A stretch of 64,000 nucleotides of DNA from JADLHS01 sp964594985 (GTDB taxonomy: Bacteria > Verrucomicrobiota > Verrucomicrobiia > Limisphaerales > JADLHS01): contig CAZQNQ010000006.1 of assembly GCA_964594985.1 (NCBI GenBank), forward strand, positions 1-64,000. The letters are read 5' to 3'. How positions within the stretch are numbered: position 1 is the first letter of the stretch; every line of letters starts with the position of its first letter. The notes under the pieces are model-generated. The model saw only the letters and a list, made by a program, of their open reading frames with translations. It ran no database searches and had not been told where the DNA came from. Positions 1 through 8,109 of this stretch are shown here, piece after piece. Made by a program: the position numbers and the translations under genes.

Positions 1-20
1 ATGTTTGGCCGAACCGAATT

Positions 21-131
21 CCCCGCACCCGGCCTGCGGCCACCCTCTCCCCATCGGATGGGGAGAGGGCTGGGGGGTGAGGAGCGTTTCGTCAACACCT
101 CGTTTCCGACATTCTTTTTGCCGTACGCTCT
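21..131. repeat. palindromic repeat, family A (right part of a MITE-like unit)
   Basis: The core is the palindrome CCCTCTCCCCATCGGATGGG followed by GAGAGGG, as also seen near 11961, 23372, 39429 and 50696. Its right edge, at about 103-131, reads CGACATTCTTTTTGCCGTAC then GCTCTA. This is the inverted form of the left terminus of the copy at 50646-50794, so the unit has terminal inverted repeats of roughly 25 bp. The left half lies outside or at the edge of the window. Confidence 0.75.
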
Positions 132-303
132 ATCAGGCTGCTTTGCGTCCGCCTCCTCCCGGCGGCGGCTCCGGCAAAGCTTAAACCGCTCTAATTGTCT
201 GCAGTGGTTTTTCCTGAAAATGTCGCTGGCAGTAAAAAAGCATTGCGCCACTTCCTGACGGGCGTATAAGAGCAGCAATCCCCGCCGTTTCAGAGAACAG
301 TCG

Positions 304-544
304 TTGTTTAACCATGATGGACTGGACAAGTTGGGGTGGACCGGCGCAGAGTTGGCGGGACGACCGAAGGGTGACGCACGCAAGCGGCGCATCGCGCCCC
401 GGCTGCGGAACGGAAACGGCGGTGACGTTGAAAGGGATCGCCACGGAGTTGCACATGGGCCCGTGGACGCCTGTCGCCAACCGCTTGCAAAACGCGAAAG
501 GGAAAATGAACCACGGGACTGACCCCGGAGAAGTTCGAGTTTAA
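304..544 (+). pseudogene. remnant of a REP-associated tyrosine (Y1/RAYT-type) transposase, C-terminal part
   Basis: Two adjacent plus frames give one recognisable C-terminus when joined near position 410. The first reads LGWTGAELAGRPKGDARKRR then IAPRLRN. The second continues TAVTLKGIATELHMGPWT then PVANRLQNAKGK. A 'LGW..LAxRxKxD..K..IA.RLR.ET..TLKWIA..LxMG..xxVxNxL' tail is what I recall for verrucomicrobial Y1_Tnp/RAYT proteins. The catalytic HUH domain is absent upstream and the frame breaks once, so this is a decayed fragment. The family match is from memory, not from a search. The surrounding 1-619 holds no other gene that I can support. Confidence 0.55.
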
Positions 545-619
545 CGTGGTGTGGCCGGGTGAGAGCAGACTAAAACCCCCCGGCGAAAAAACCGGCGGAA
601 AGCCATTCCCAATCTTTAG

Positions 620-766
620 ATGAAACTACGATTCAACTGGCAGGTCACCGGCACAATTTTAGTTCTTTTGTTGGTATTTGGGTGCAACAGTAAGAATTCC
701 CTCCCGAACAAGAGCGGAACGCAGCCTGGTGGCACAAACTCCATACGCTGCTGGCCGACTTTGTGA
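620..766 (+). pseudogene. 5' part of a lipoprotein reading frame (signal peptide with lipobox), probably frameshifted into the TPR gene
   Basis: ATG at 620 encodes a short peptide starting MKLRFNWQVTG, then a hydrophobic stretch ending LLLVFGC. This is a good type II signal peptide with the lipobox Cys at residue 22. The frame stops at 764-766, exactly where the TPR gene's GTG begins. The TPR frame is open from 694 and reads plausible protein upstream of that GTG (AAWWHKLHTLLADFVNGDRL). The simplest reading is one lipoprotein gene with a one-base deletion between about 693 and 763, or a sequencing error there. Confidence 0.5.
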
Positions 767-1407
767 ATGGCGACAGACTTGGTAGCGACCTCTTTCTTGA
801 AGAGAACATCCATTTGTGCGAAGACATCTTGCGTTATTATTCTCAGGGAGGAAATCAGCTAACGTTGGAAGAACAACTTATCGTAGCATATTGCTTGGTC
901 CGTGCGGATGATTTGCGTTCTGCCATTCGGATTGCTGAAGAGTATGTAAAGGTTTACACAAACAGCGTGAAGGGGTGGCAATTCCTCGGGAGTTGTTACG
1001 CTAAGTTGGGAGAGCGCCCCAAGGCCATAGCAGCATACGAGAAAGCCGTGGAGTTTGGTGCTGACAACTCCATTCCGATACTTGCAGGATTATTGTTGAG
1101 CGCTGGCCAGCTTGATCGCGTCGAGCCTCTTGTCCCCAAATTGTTTGCGTTGAAAAGCTCTGAGGATCATTTTAAGGAGGGCAGACTCGAGGCTGTTTGT
1201 ACGCTGACTATCTATGCCGTCAAAACCCGCAACGAGGCGCTTTTCCTCAAGGCTCTGGAGGGTGTCAACGTTGATGAGTTTCTGGCCCGCGAGGATATGG
1301 AGCGTTTAATCGACAAAGCTTGCAATATTTTTGATCCAACAAAGTTTGAGGATTTTTGTCGGCGCGTTTTGGCGCAACCTAAAACGCCGCAAGGCACCGC
1401 CCGTTGA
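763..1407 (+). CDS. TPR-containing hypothetical protein (likely lipoprotein, frameshifted 5' end)
   Basis: The product of 214 residues carries tetratricopeptide-type helices at about residues 45-110, including WQFLGSCYAKLGERPKAIAA. TPR proteins are protein-interaction scaffolds, and no enzymatic motif is visible. The GTG at 763 is only the first start codon after the frame opens at 694. The upstream codons also look like protein, and a lipobox signal peptide lies one frame away at 620. The true product is therefore probably a secreted lipoprotein of about 260 residues. Function is unknown. Its codon use is less GC-rich than that of its neighbours. Confidence 0.65.
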   Translation: MNGDRLGSDLFLEENIHLCEDILRYYSQGGNQLTLEEQLIVAYCLVRADDLRSAIRIAEEYVKVYTNSVKGWQFLGSCYAKLGERPKAIAAYEKAVEFGADNSIPILAGLLLSAGQLDRVEPLVPKLFALKSSEDHFKEGRLEAVCTLTIYAVKTRNEALFLKALEGVNVDEFLAREDMERLIDKACNIFDPTKFEDFCRRVLAQPKTPQGTAR

Positions 1408-1482
1408 CGCCTGCCGTCCGCATAAGTCTCAATGATTTCGTATTTCGTGGATTCAGTTCCACTGAAAACGATAAGGTGGAGC

Positions 1483-1689
1483 ATGCAAACCTATACGACG
1501 CAAGGCCGGATTTGGCGGGTCTTACGGGATGTCGTCATTGTGACCAGCCTGACTGCTCTTGGAGGGTTTGTCATTGGGATAACAGGCATGTTGAGGACCC
1601 GGTACGGATTATTTGCTTTGGTGGTTGCAAATTTGGGGCTTGGGACCATTGGGTTTTGTATCAGTAAAGGGGTCGCTCCTTACTATTGA
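1483..1689 (+). CDS. small two-helix membrane protein, unknown function
   Basis: ATG at 1483 has a good ribosome binding site (AAGGTGGA four bases upstream), so I prefer it over the in-frame ATG at 1432. The 68-residue product has a short basic N-terminus (GRIWRVLRD) and two hydrophobic segments, at about residues 19-35 and 41-62. It is predicted to be an inner-membrane protein. I do not recognise a family. Its 3' end overlaps the decayed gene on the opposite strand. Confidence 0.55.
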   Translation: MQTYTTQGRIWRVLRDVVIVTSLTALGGFVIGITGMLRTRYGLFALVVANLGLGTIGFCISKGVAPYY

Positions 1690-1825
1690 CACAAAACCGG
1701 ACGGGGGTAAAACCGCCCAGCACGATGACGCCGAAGACGTCCACGCGTTTGCCGCTGCCGGCCAGCCCGCCGGAGATGGCGCAGACCGCCACGGCGAAGT
1801 GGGTTTGCAGGAATTGAGCCGTCAT
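1661..1825 (-). pseudogene. truncated UPF0126/YicG-type (glycine transporter) gene, N-terminal fragment
   Basis: The ATG at 1825, 18 bp after the isomerase stop, opens a 54-residue frame. It begins QTHFAVAVCAISGGLAGSGK and continues RVDVFGVIVLGGF. This resembles the first transmembrane hairpin of UPF0126/TRIC-like transporters, where a 'FA..GA.SG..AG..K..D.FG...L' pattern is usual. From about residue 40 the similarity stops and the frame ends, so about 150 residues are missing. The break lies where the 1483-1689 gene converges, suggesting a deletion junction near 1700. Confidence 0.55.
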
Positions 1826-1843
1826 GCACTCCTCGGATCGGAG

Positions 1844-2716
1844 TTACTTGAGCAACGCTGCCAACCGTTGGCCGTAAGCCACGAAGTTTTTCCGGGCGGC
1901 ATCGCTGGCGGTCGCGGTCTTGGCGTTGGGGGCGTGGAACACCGTGACCATGTGCGGCTCAATGCTGACGCCGGCGGCGTAACCGCGTTGTTTGGCGTCC
2001 TGCAAAATCTCGCGCACGTAACCTTGACCTTCGCCCGGCCAGTTATAGACCTCGGTGTTTTTCGCTTTATCCCACGACGCGTCCTTCGCGTGGATGTGGA
2101 TGACGTGGTCGCGAACATGCGTCCAGAATTCCCACGCGTCCTGCCGGGGCCAGGGTTTGGGTTTGCTGCGGTCGGGGTTGAACACCGGATTGGCGGTATC
2201 GAACACGAGCTTCAGGCCGGGGCATTTGTCGAGCAACTCAAGCGTGTGTTGCCAGCTCATGCCGCCGTAGTTCATGCAGTTCTCGTGCACCGGCTGGAGG
2301 CCCGCGTCGAGAAACATATTCGTCACGTCTTTCACGCGGCGGAACACTTCGGCGGGCGTCTTGTATTCCTCATCGCCGGGCTTAAAGCTCATGATGCGGA
2401 CGAACTTCGTGCCGAGCCGGGTCATGCGGGGGATGCAGCGCTTCACTTCGCCAAGCGTGAGGTCAAACGGGTCTTCGATCTTCTTAGCCCAGTTCATCAC
2501 CGCCGAGCCAAAACAATAGACCTGCACGCCGGATTGTTCGATGAGTTTTACCGCCGCGTCGAAGGCGGCGTCGGGGAGGTCGTGGAAGTTCGCCTTGTTG
2601 TGCCCGGGCAATTCCGCCGCGCGCAGTTCGATGAACTTCCAGTCCAAGTCGCGCGTGGCGGCGAGCTGGGTTTCCAGACTTGCGCCGGCCTCATCGCCGA
2701 TGCCCATCAATTTCAT
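1844..2716 (-). CDS. sugar phosphate isomerase/epimerase family protein (xylose-isomerase-like TIM barrel)
   Basis: The 290-residue product fits the AP-endonuclease-2/xylose-isomerase-like TIM barrel family in length. It shows the usual metal-site strands: FIELRAAELPGHNKAN near the N-terminus, PVHENCMNYGG (Glu and Asn), KLVFDTANPVF (Asp), HIHAKDAS (His, Asp) and VSIEPHM (Glu). Family members isomerise or epimerise sugars or inositols in the cytoplasm, and the substrate cannot be read from sequence. No signal peptide is present. It was probably once co-transcribed with the truncated transporter fragment downstream. Confidence 0.85.
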   Translation of the reverse strand: MKLMGIGDEAGASLETQLAATRDLDWKFIELRAAELPGHNKANFHDLPDAAFDAAVKLIEQSGVQVYCFGSAVMNWAKKIEDPFDLTLGEVKRCIPRMTRLGTKFVRIMSFKPGDEEYKTPAEVFRRVKDVTNMFLDAGLQPVHENCMNYGGMSWQHTLELLDKCPGLKLVFDTANPVFNPDRSKPKPWPRQDAWEFWTHVRDHVIHIHAKDASWDKAKNTEVYNWPGEGQGYVREILQDAKQRGYAAGVSIEPHMVTVFHAPNAKTATASDAARKNFVAYGQRLAALLK

Positions 2717-2730
2717 GATGCAAGAATTCT

Positions 2731-2880
2731 AACCACAGATGAACACAGATGAACACGGATTAAAAGTTCGAGGCGCGTGTGTCGCCAGGTTCCGCGAATA
2801 AAGTTCAAATTCGCGAGGGTCCGTGAAATTCGAGTAAAAGGTTTCCCTCATCCGTGTGAATCCGGGTCCATCCGTGGTTA
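2731..2880. repeat. 150-bp inverted-repeat element, family B (copy 1)
   Basis: The left arm is AACCACAGATGAACACAGAT followed by GAACACGGATT. The right arm, at 2847-2880, is its imperfect reverse complement (CATCCGTGTGAATCCGGGTC then CATCCGTGGTTA). The interior contains AATTCGCG-type motifs. A second copy of the same layout is at 31414-31556. The right arm supplies the stop codon (2878-2880) of the methyltransferase gene. No gene lies in the 161-bp gap. Confidence 0.75.
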
Positions 2881-3492
2881 AGACTGCTTGCGGCACCGGT
2901 AAACGTACGCCGGCGGAATGTTGCGCCAGATGGTCGGCGTGGTCTCAAAGTGGGCGAATTGCCGCTGCATCAAACTCCGGAAGCGGACGGTGGTGGGATA
3001 GTAGCGCGCGTGACTGTAGGCGAAGCCGACGAATTCCCCGCCCGGGGCGAGCGAATTCACGATAGCGCTCATGATGCGGTCCTGGAGCGCGGGCATCATG
3101 TTGCCCCACGCCAGCCCGCTGACGACGCATTGCGCAGTGCCGGCGGGGACGTATTTCGCGAGATGCTCGGCGGAGTCGAAATGGATTTCGCTCTGGGGAA
3201 AGCGTTGCTTCAGCACGGTGACGTTCGTGGCGCTCAATTCCAGCGCGACCAGCCGACCGTTGGGGTGCAGCCGTTTCAGCAGCAGGTCGGTAAAATTGCC
3301 GGTGCCCGGGCCGAGTTCCACGACAGTGTCGGTGGGCGTAAACCCGCAGGCGTCCACGATGGCGCGTGAGAGGTCTTCCGAGCTGGGCCAGATGGCGCCG
3401 ACTTTCAGCGGCTCCCGGATGAAGGCTTGCACAAACCGCCAGGCGCGGGCGCTGACATTGGTTTCGGGGGCCGTATCTTCAATTGGTTTCAT
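2878..3492 (-). CDS. class I SAM-dependent methyltransferase, PmtA-like (phospholipid N-methyltransferase type)
   Basis: The 204-residue product has the PmtA-type opening FIREPLKVGAIWPSSEDLSR (residues 24-43). The SAM-binding glycine motif VVELGPGTGNF follows at 57-67, and an acidic strand (VALEL) sits after it. This layout is shared by small phosphatidylethanolamine N-methyltransferases and rRNA-dimethylase-like enzymes. I therefore infer methylation of a membrane lipid, without certainty about substrate. An open frame continues upstream to 3864, but it crosses palindromic repeats and reads as Arg-rich noise. I therefore chose the ATG at 3492. Confidence 0.8.
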   Translation of the reverse strand: MKPIEDTAPETNVSARAWRFVQAFIREPLKVGAIWPSSEDLSRAIVDACGFTPTDTVVELGPGTGNFTDLLLKRLHPNGRLVALELSATNVTVLKQRFPQSEIHFDSAEHLAKYVPAGTAQCVVSGLAWGNMMPALQDRIMSAIVNSLAPGGEFVGFAYSHARYYPTTVRFRSLMQRQFAHFETTPTIWRNIPPAYVYRCRKQS

Positions 3493-3565
3493 GTTCGACG
3501 CCGCCCAGCATAACGACACGTCCCGGGTGAACAACATCAATTCTCGGGAACTATGCGGTGAGGGT

Positions 3566-3735
3566 GTTAAAACCGGGTAAGGCGGTCGGCGCGGAGCGCA
3601 AGCGGTCCTCGCCCGCAGCGCGAGGAGGGACGCAGGCGTGGGAAAAGCTTCCAAGCGTATTGCGGTGGTGGCGCGCTGCGGGCGGGGACCGCCCGCGCTC
3701 CGGGATAAATGGCTCCGGACCTTACCCGCTGTTAA
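3566..3735. repeat. inverted-repeat element with nested hairpins
   Basis: The ends match as imperfect inverted repeats: GTTAAAACCGGGTAAGG at 3566 and CCTTACCCGCTGTTAA ending at 3735. The interior holds GC-rich complementary blocks such as GCGCTGCGGGCGGGGACCGC. It directly abuts the next element, sharing its GTTAA edge. Together the two fill most of the 583-bp gap between the divergent genes at 3492 and 4076. Confidence 0.6.
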
Positions 3736-3926
3736 ACCCGAACTCCGAAGCTGAAGGGCACCGTAGCGCCGTTGCGCCCGTAGGGCAGGCTTTCCAGCCT
3801 GCCGGTGCATCGGACTTTCCAGTCCGGTGTTTCGCGGAACGGGCGACTGGAAAGTCGCCCGCACTGGCAGGTTGGAAAGCCTGCCTTACGTTTATTGCCG
3901 CGCGCCAACTTTGGAGTTCGGGTTAA
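3731..3926. repeat. 196-bp MITE-like element with 18-20 bp terminal inverted repeats
   Basis: The left end GTTAAACCCGAACTCCGAAG (3731-3750) pairs with the right end CTTTGGAGTTCGGGTTAA (3909-3926). Inside are two further hairpins built from GGCAGGCTTTCCAGCCTGCC and GACTTTCCAGTCCG-type blocks. The unit encodes nothing. It lies upstream of the Gfo/Idh/MocA gene. Confidence 0.7.
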
Positions 3927-4075
3927 TCACACCCGTGCGTTCCGGGGCTTCGGGGTTTGTCGCTGGCACAATTTTCAACCCGCCGGGCACAGCGTCGAGG
4001 TTTTCGCCGCTTGCCTCTTTCCCCGGGTTGGACAACTCTTGCCGGGAAATCCACCGAACGACATTGAGTATTGTC

Positions 4076-5560
4076 ATGAACCAAAACGCAACCTCTCCGG
4101 CGCGCGATTTTTCGCGGCGCGAATTCATTGCCACCACCACCGTTGCCGGCGCGGCCTTGCTCGCGACACCGACACTGCTGGCTCAATCCTCCGGCGCGCG
4201 GAAACGCTACGCCCTCGTCGGCACCGGCTCGCGGGCCCGCATGTATCAGGACGCGGTCCACAAGACCTACGCAGAGCATTGCGAGATGGTCGGTTACTGC
4301 GATAACAACGCGGGCCGCTTGAAACTCGCGCAGGAGCGCGCCCGCGAACAGACCGGCAAGGATATCCCGCTCTACGACGCAAAGGATTTTGATCGCATGG
4401 TCCGCGAGCAGAAACCCGACGTCGTCATCGTCACCACGAAGGATTCCACGCACGACCAATATATCATCCGGGCGATGGAGCTGGGTTGCGATGTGATGAC
4501 GGAAAAGCCGATGACCACGGATGAAAAGAAATGCAAGGCCATCCTCAAGGCGCAGCGGCGCACCGGTCGCAAGTGCATCGTCGCTTTCAATTACCGCTAC
4601 TCGCCGCATCGCACGCAGGTGAAGGACCTGTTGATGAAGGGCACGATCGGCGAGGTGCTCTCGGTGGATTTCCATTGGCTGCTCGATACGGTTCACGGCG
4701 CGGACTACTTCCGCCGCTGGCACGCGAACAAGGCCAACTCCGGCGGGTTGATGGTCCACAAGGCCACGCATCATTTCGATCTGGTGAACTGGTGGCTCTC
4801 GGCAAATCCGCTGTCAGTGCAGGCGAACGGCAAGCGGGATTTTTACACGCCGCACATGGCCAGACGCCTCGGTTTGCAGGGGCATCATGAGCGCTGTCAC
4901 ACCTGCCCGGAAAAGGACAAATGCACGTTCTTCCTCGATCTCGCCGGCAACGACAACTTCCGCCGCATGTATCTCGAACAGGAGAAATACGACGGCTATT
5001 TCCGCGATCGCTGCGTGTTTCGCCCGGACATTGACATCGAGGACACGATGAACGTGAACGTGAAGTACGATTGCGGCACGACGATGTGTTATTCGCTCAA
5101 CGCGTTCAATGGTTGGGAGGGCTACCACATCGCCTTCAACGGCACGAAAGGCCGCTTGGAGCACGGCGTCCAGGAGAAGGTCACGGTGTTCGGCGACGGC
5201 AGCACGCCCGGCGCGGTGAAGCCCGGCGGCACGTACATCCGCGTTTATCCATTGCGCGCCCCCGCGTACGAAGTCCCGCTCTGGCCGGAAGGTGAAGGCG
5301 GTCACGGGGGCGGTGACAAGGTCATGCTCGACGATCTGTTCCTGCCGCAAAAACCGGCGGACAAATATCTGCGTGCTGCCGATCAACGTGGTGGGGCATA
5401 TTCCATCCTCACCGGTGTCGCGGCGAATCATGCCATTCGCACCGGTCAGATCATCCAAATCTCTGACCTCGTTCGCGACATCGGCTGGCCGGATTATCCC
5501 GCCATGCCGGACCATGCCGAACCCGTGCCGATGCCACCCCGGCCGAACGCCAAAGCGTGA
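4076..5560 (+). CDS. Tat-exported Gfo/Idh/MocA family oxidoreductase
   Basis: This is a 494-residue product. The twin-arginine signal SRREFI (residues 13-18) is followed by a hydrophobic Ala/Thr-rich segment, so it is exported folded, probably with bound cofactor. A Rossmann motif (ALVGTGSRARMY, about 46-57) and the family's EKP signature (about residue 142) are visible. The C-terminal sheet domain contains VHKATHHFDLVNWW, with the conserved His-Asp pair. Exported relatives act as NAD(P)-dependent sugar oxidoreductases or glycosidase-like enzymes. A Cys pair region (CHTCPEKDKC) may bind metal. I chose the ATG that gives a standard Tat peptide rather than longer in-frame starts. Confidence 0.85.
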   Translation: MNQNATSPARDFSRREFIATTTVAGAALLATPTLLAQSSGARKRYALVGTGSRARMYQDAVHKTYAEHCEMVGYCDNNAGRLKLAQERAREQTGKDIPLYDAKDFDRMVREQKPDVVIVTTKDSTHDQYIIRAMELGCDVMTEKPMTTDEKKCKAILKAQRRTGRKCIVAFNYRYSPHRTQVKDLLMKGTIGEVLSVDFHWLLDTVHGADYFRRWHANKANSGGLMVHKATHHFDLVNWWLSANPLSVQANGKRDFYTPHMARRLGLQGHHERCHTCPEKDKCTFFLDLAGNDNFRRMYLEQEKYDGYFRDRCVFRPDIDIEDTMNVNVKYDCGTTMCYSLNAFNGWEGYHIAFNGTKGRLEHGVQEKVTVFGDGSTPGAVKPGGTYIRVYPLRAPAYEVPLWPEGEGGHGGGDKVMLDDLFLPQKPADKYLRAADQRGGAYSILTGVAANHAIRTGQIIQISDLVRDIGWPDYPAMPDHAEPVPMPPRPNAKA

Positions 5561-5563
5561 AAG

Positions 5564-5629
5564 CAGACCGGCGCGGCTTGGTAAATCGCTGGAGCGCCGA
5601 GCCGGCGCTCGGCGCTCCCCTGCGGTCTG
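5564..5629. repeat. palindromic repeat, family C
   Basis: A perfect palindrome, GGAGCGCCGAGC-CGGC-GCTCGGCGCTCC (5591-5618), is nested inside outer arms CAGACCG and CGGTCTG. The same family occurs inside coding sequence at 11229-11302 (mutS) and 20998-21066 (FAD oxidoreductase). Here it sits between two genes. Confidence 0.75.
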
Positions 5630-5663
5630 AATCGCATCGCCTTCGGCGACGTCGGAGTCCACG

Positions 5664-7214
5664 ATGAGCGTTGTGATGAATCGAGATCGGGAAAGCGGGA
5701 CCGTTGCCCGAAGCGGAAGCCGCGCGAAGTTTTTCGGCTTCGGGGTGCGGCTTTGGTCGCTGGCGTTGTTGCTCGGGCTGGGATTGTCCGGCAACGCCGC
5801 AGTCTATCACGTGGACAGCCAGAACGGCGATGACGCGCGCGACGGCACTTCCGCCGGACAAGCTTGGAAAACTCTGGAGCGCGTGAATGCCCGTGTCTTC
5901 CAGCCCGGCGACCAATTACTCTTCAAATCCGGATCGCGCTTCACCGGGCAACTCCGTCCACAAGGTTCGGGTAAACTGGATGGCGATAAACCCCTGCCCA
6001 TCACCATCGGCAAATACGGCGACGGGCCGAAGCCGCGCATTGACGGCGAAGGAAAGTTTCTCGACACGTTGCTACTGCGGAATGTCGAGTTTTGGGAGGT
6101 CAGCGATCTGGAAATCACCAACCTCGGCACAAACCGCGTTCCCTGGCGCACCGGCGTACGCATCGTCTCTGACGGTTTCGGAAAAATGCGGCACATCCAT
6201 TTGCGCAATCTATTCGTGCATGACGTGAACGGCGACTTGCGCAAAGAGCAGGAGGGCTGCGGCATTTATTTCGAGAGTCGGGGCCGCAATCAATCGCACT
6301 TCGATGACCTGCGCATCGAGAACTGTCACGTCGTCCGCACCGACCGCAACGGCATCTGTCAGCGCGGCGGTCGCACCCGCAGTCTGCGGGTGGTGATTCG
6401 CGGCAATCTCCTCGAAGACATCGGCGGCGACGGCATCAAAATCTGGGGCAGCAACGGCGCGCTTGTCGAACACAACGCGATTCGTGGCGGTCGGACGCGC
6501 TGCAACGATTACGCCGCCGGCATCTGGCCGTTCGACAGCGATGACACGCTCATTCAGTTCAACGAAGTTTCCGGCATGAAAGGCACGAAGGACGGGCAGG
6601 GGTTTGATTCGGATTATCTCTGCCGCCGTTCCGTGTTCCAATACAACTACAGCCACGACAACGAAGGCGGCTTCATGCTCATCTGCGCGCCGGGCCATTC
6701 CTACAACGAGGACACCGTCATCCGTTACAACATCAGCCAGAACGACGGCCTCAATTCCGCCCGCATTTTCCATATCAGCGGCGCGAAGAACACGAAGATT
6801 TACAACAACACGATCTACGTCGGTGCGAAGCAGGACTTGCCGCTGTTGCTCTGCAACGACTGGGACGGTGGCAGCGCGCGCGACACATTTTTCTACAACA
6901 ACATCTTTTATGTGGCCGGTCGCGTGACCTATGACTTCGGGAAAAGCCAGAACACCGTCTTCGAGGACAATGTTTTCTGGGGCAAACATCAGAACCCGCC
7001 GGCGGATGCGTCCGCCATCACCCACCAGCCCGCGCTCGCCAATCCCGGCAGCGGCGGGGCGGGTTTTGATTCGTTGTCCGGCTACCGGCTCCGTGATGCC
7101 ACCGCATGTCTGCCGGGGCGACTGGTCCCGGAAAACGGTGGTCGCGATTTCTTTGGTAATTCCGTTCCCGCCGATCAACCACCCTGCATCGGTGCGGCGC
7201 AGATTTACAAGTGA
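5664..7214 (+). CDS. secreted right-handed parallel beta-helix protein
   Basis: The 516-residue product has a basic N-terminus and then a signal-peptide core (LWSLALLLGLGLSGNAAV, about residues 30-48), so it is exported. The mature start (YHVDSQNGDDARDGTS) and the many short beta-strand turns rich in Asn, Gly and Ile (NLFVHDVNGD, IENCHVVRT, GNLLEDIGGDGIKIWG, NNTIYVGAK) are typical of Pfam beta-helix proteins related to polysaccharide lyases and pectate-lyase-like enzymes. No catalytic residues can be assigned with confidence. It may act on plant or algal polysaccharide, in line with other secreted enzymes in this window. Confidence 0.8.
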   Translation: MSVVMNRDRESGTVARSGSRAKFFGFGVRLWSLALLLGLGLSGNAAVYHVDSQNGDDARDGTSAGQAWKTLERVNARVFQPGDQLLFKSGSRFTGQLRPQGSGKLDGDKPLPITIGKYGDGPKPRIDGEGKFLDTLLLRNVEFWEVSDLEITNLGTNRVPWRTGVRIVSDGFGKMRHIHLRNLFVHDVNGDLRKEQEGCGIYFESRGRNQSHFDDLRIENCHVVRTDRNGICQRGGRTRSLRVVIRGNLLEDIGGDGIKIWGSNGALVEHNAIRGGRTRCNDYAAGIWPFDSDDTLIQFNEVSGMKGTKDGQGFDSDYLCRRSVFQYNYSHDNEGGFMLICAPGHSYNEDTVIRYNISQNDGLNSARIFHISGAKNTKIYNNTIYVGAKQDLPLLLCNDWDGGSARDTFFYNNIFYVAGRVTYDFGKSQNTVFEDNVFWGKHQNPPADASAITHQPALANPGSGGAGFDSLSGYRLRDATACLPGRLVPENGGRDFFGNSVPADQPPCIGAAQIYK

Positions 7215-7325
7215 GGAGCGCGGCTGTGTCTGAAAGACCAGCCGCAGCAAGCGGAGCAGGCGAAAGCTTCATAACCTTGCCGGACTCGTGTGCTGCGACT
7301 GGGGCTTTGCCCACAGTCGCGCTCC
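7215..7325. repeat. inverted repeat, family D
   Basis: The outer arms are GGAGCGCGGCTGTG (from 7215) and CACAGTCGCGCTCC (to 7325). A second nested pair lies inside (CAGCCGCAGCA and TGCTGCGACTG). Related copies lie at 10504-10545, 12710-12780 (inside mutS) and 57640-57786. The element fills most of the gap upstream of signal peptidase. Confidence 0.65.
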
Positions 7326-7369
7326 GGCGACGGTTTGAACAACAACGATGCCAGCCGGTCAAATAAACC

Positions 7370-8107
7370 GTGAAAGCAACGTCAACCCAGTCTCCCGCTC
7401 CAATTCCCTTTCGCACCCGCGCCGGCCAGTATTGGCGCAAAGAAATCCGCCCGTTGCTCATTTTCGCGTTGATTCTCTTTTCCATCCGCTCCTCGCTCGC
7501 CGATTGGAACGATGTGCCGAGCGGCTCGATGCGCCCGACCATTCTCGAGGGCGACCGCATCTTCGTGAACAAACTCGCCTATGATCTCAAAGTGCCCTTC
7601 ACCACCTGGCACATCGCCGAATGGGGCAATCCACAGCGTGGCGACATCGTGGTGTTCTTCTCGCCGCACGACGGCAAGCGCCTCGTCAAGCGCGTCATCG
7701 GCCTGCCCGGCGACACCATCGAACTCCGCAACAATCAACTTGTCCTCAACGGCGCACCCGTCGAATACCAGCCCATCGCCGAGGAACTCCTGCGATACAT
7801 TCTCGCCGCCGAACGCGAAGGCCGCGTCTTTGCCAGTGAAAAACTCCCCGGGCAGACACACGCGGTTGGTGGCTATCCCGCCGCGCCCGCGCCGCGGACC
7901 TTTGCTCCCATCGTTGTGCCGCAAGGCGAATACTTCATGATGGGCGACAACCGCGACGACAGCTTCGACTCCCGCTTCTGGGGCACGGTGAAACGCGAGA
8001 AGATCGTGGGTCGTGCCACCGCCGTGGTGCTCTCGTTCGACAAGAGTAATTACTGGCTGCCGCGGTGGGGAAGGTCGTTCACTTCATTGCGAAGTGATGG
8101 GGATTAG
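7370..8107 (+). CDS. lepB: signal peptidase I
   Basis: The 245-residue product cleaves signal peptides at the outer face of the inner membrane. A single N-terminal membrane segment (PLLIFALILFSIRSSLA, about 28-44) is followed by SGSMRPT with catalytic Ser53. It also has KRLVKRVIGLPGD with catalytic Lys107, and MGDNRDDSFDSRFWG (box E). Length and order of boxes are normal for the S26A family. GTG at 7370 is the only start that keeps the membrane anchor with a basic N-terminus. The gene is convergent with the PIN gene, only 2 bp apart. Confidence 0.93.
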   Translation: MKATSTQSPAPIPFRTRAGQYWRKEIRPLLIFALILFSIRSSLADWNDVPSGSMRPTILEGDRIFVNKLAYDLKVPFTTWHIAEWGNPQRGDIVVFFSPHDGKRLVKRVIGLPGDTIELRNNQLVLNGAPVEYQPIAEELLRYILAAEREGRVFASEKLPGQTHAVGGYPAAPAPRTFAPIVVPQGEYFMMGDNRDDSFDSRFWGTVKREKIVGRATAVVLSFDKSNYWLPRWGRSFTSLRSDGD

Positions 8108-8109
8108 CA

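Noticed and set aside
3493..3864. N-terminal extension of the PmtA-like methyltransferase to 3864
   Set aside because: The extension crosses palindromic repeats and is Arg-rich. The ATG at 3492 gives the normal family length.
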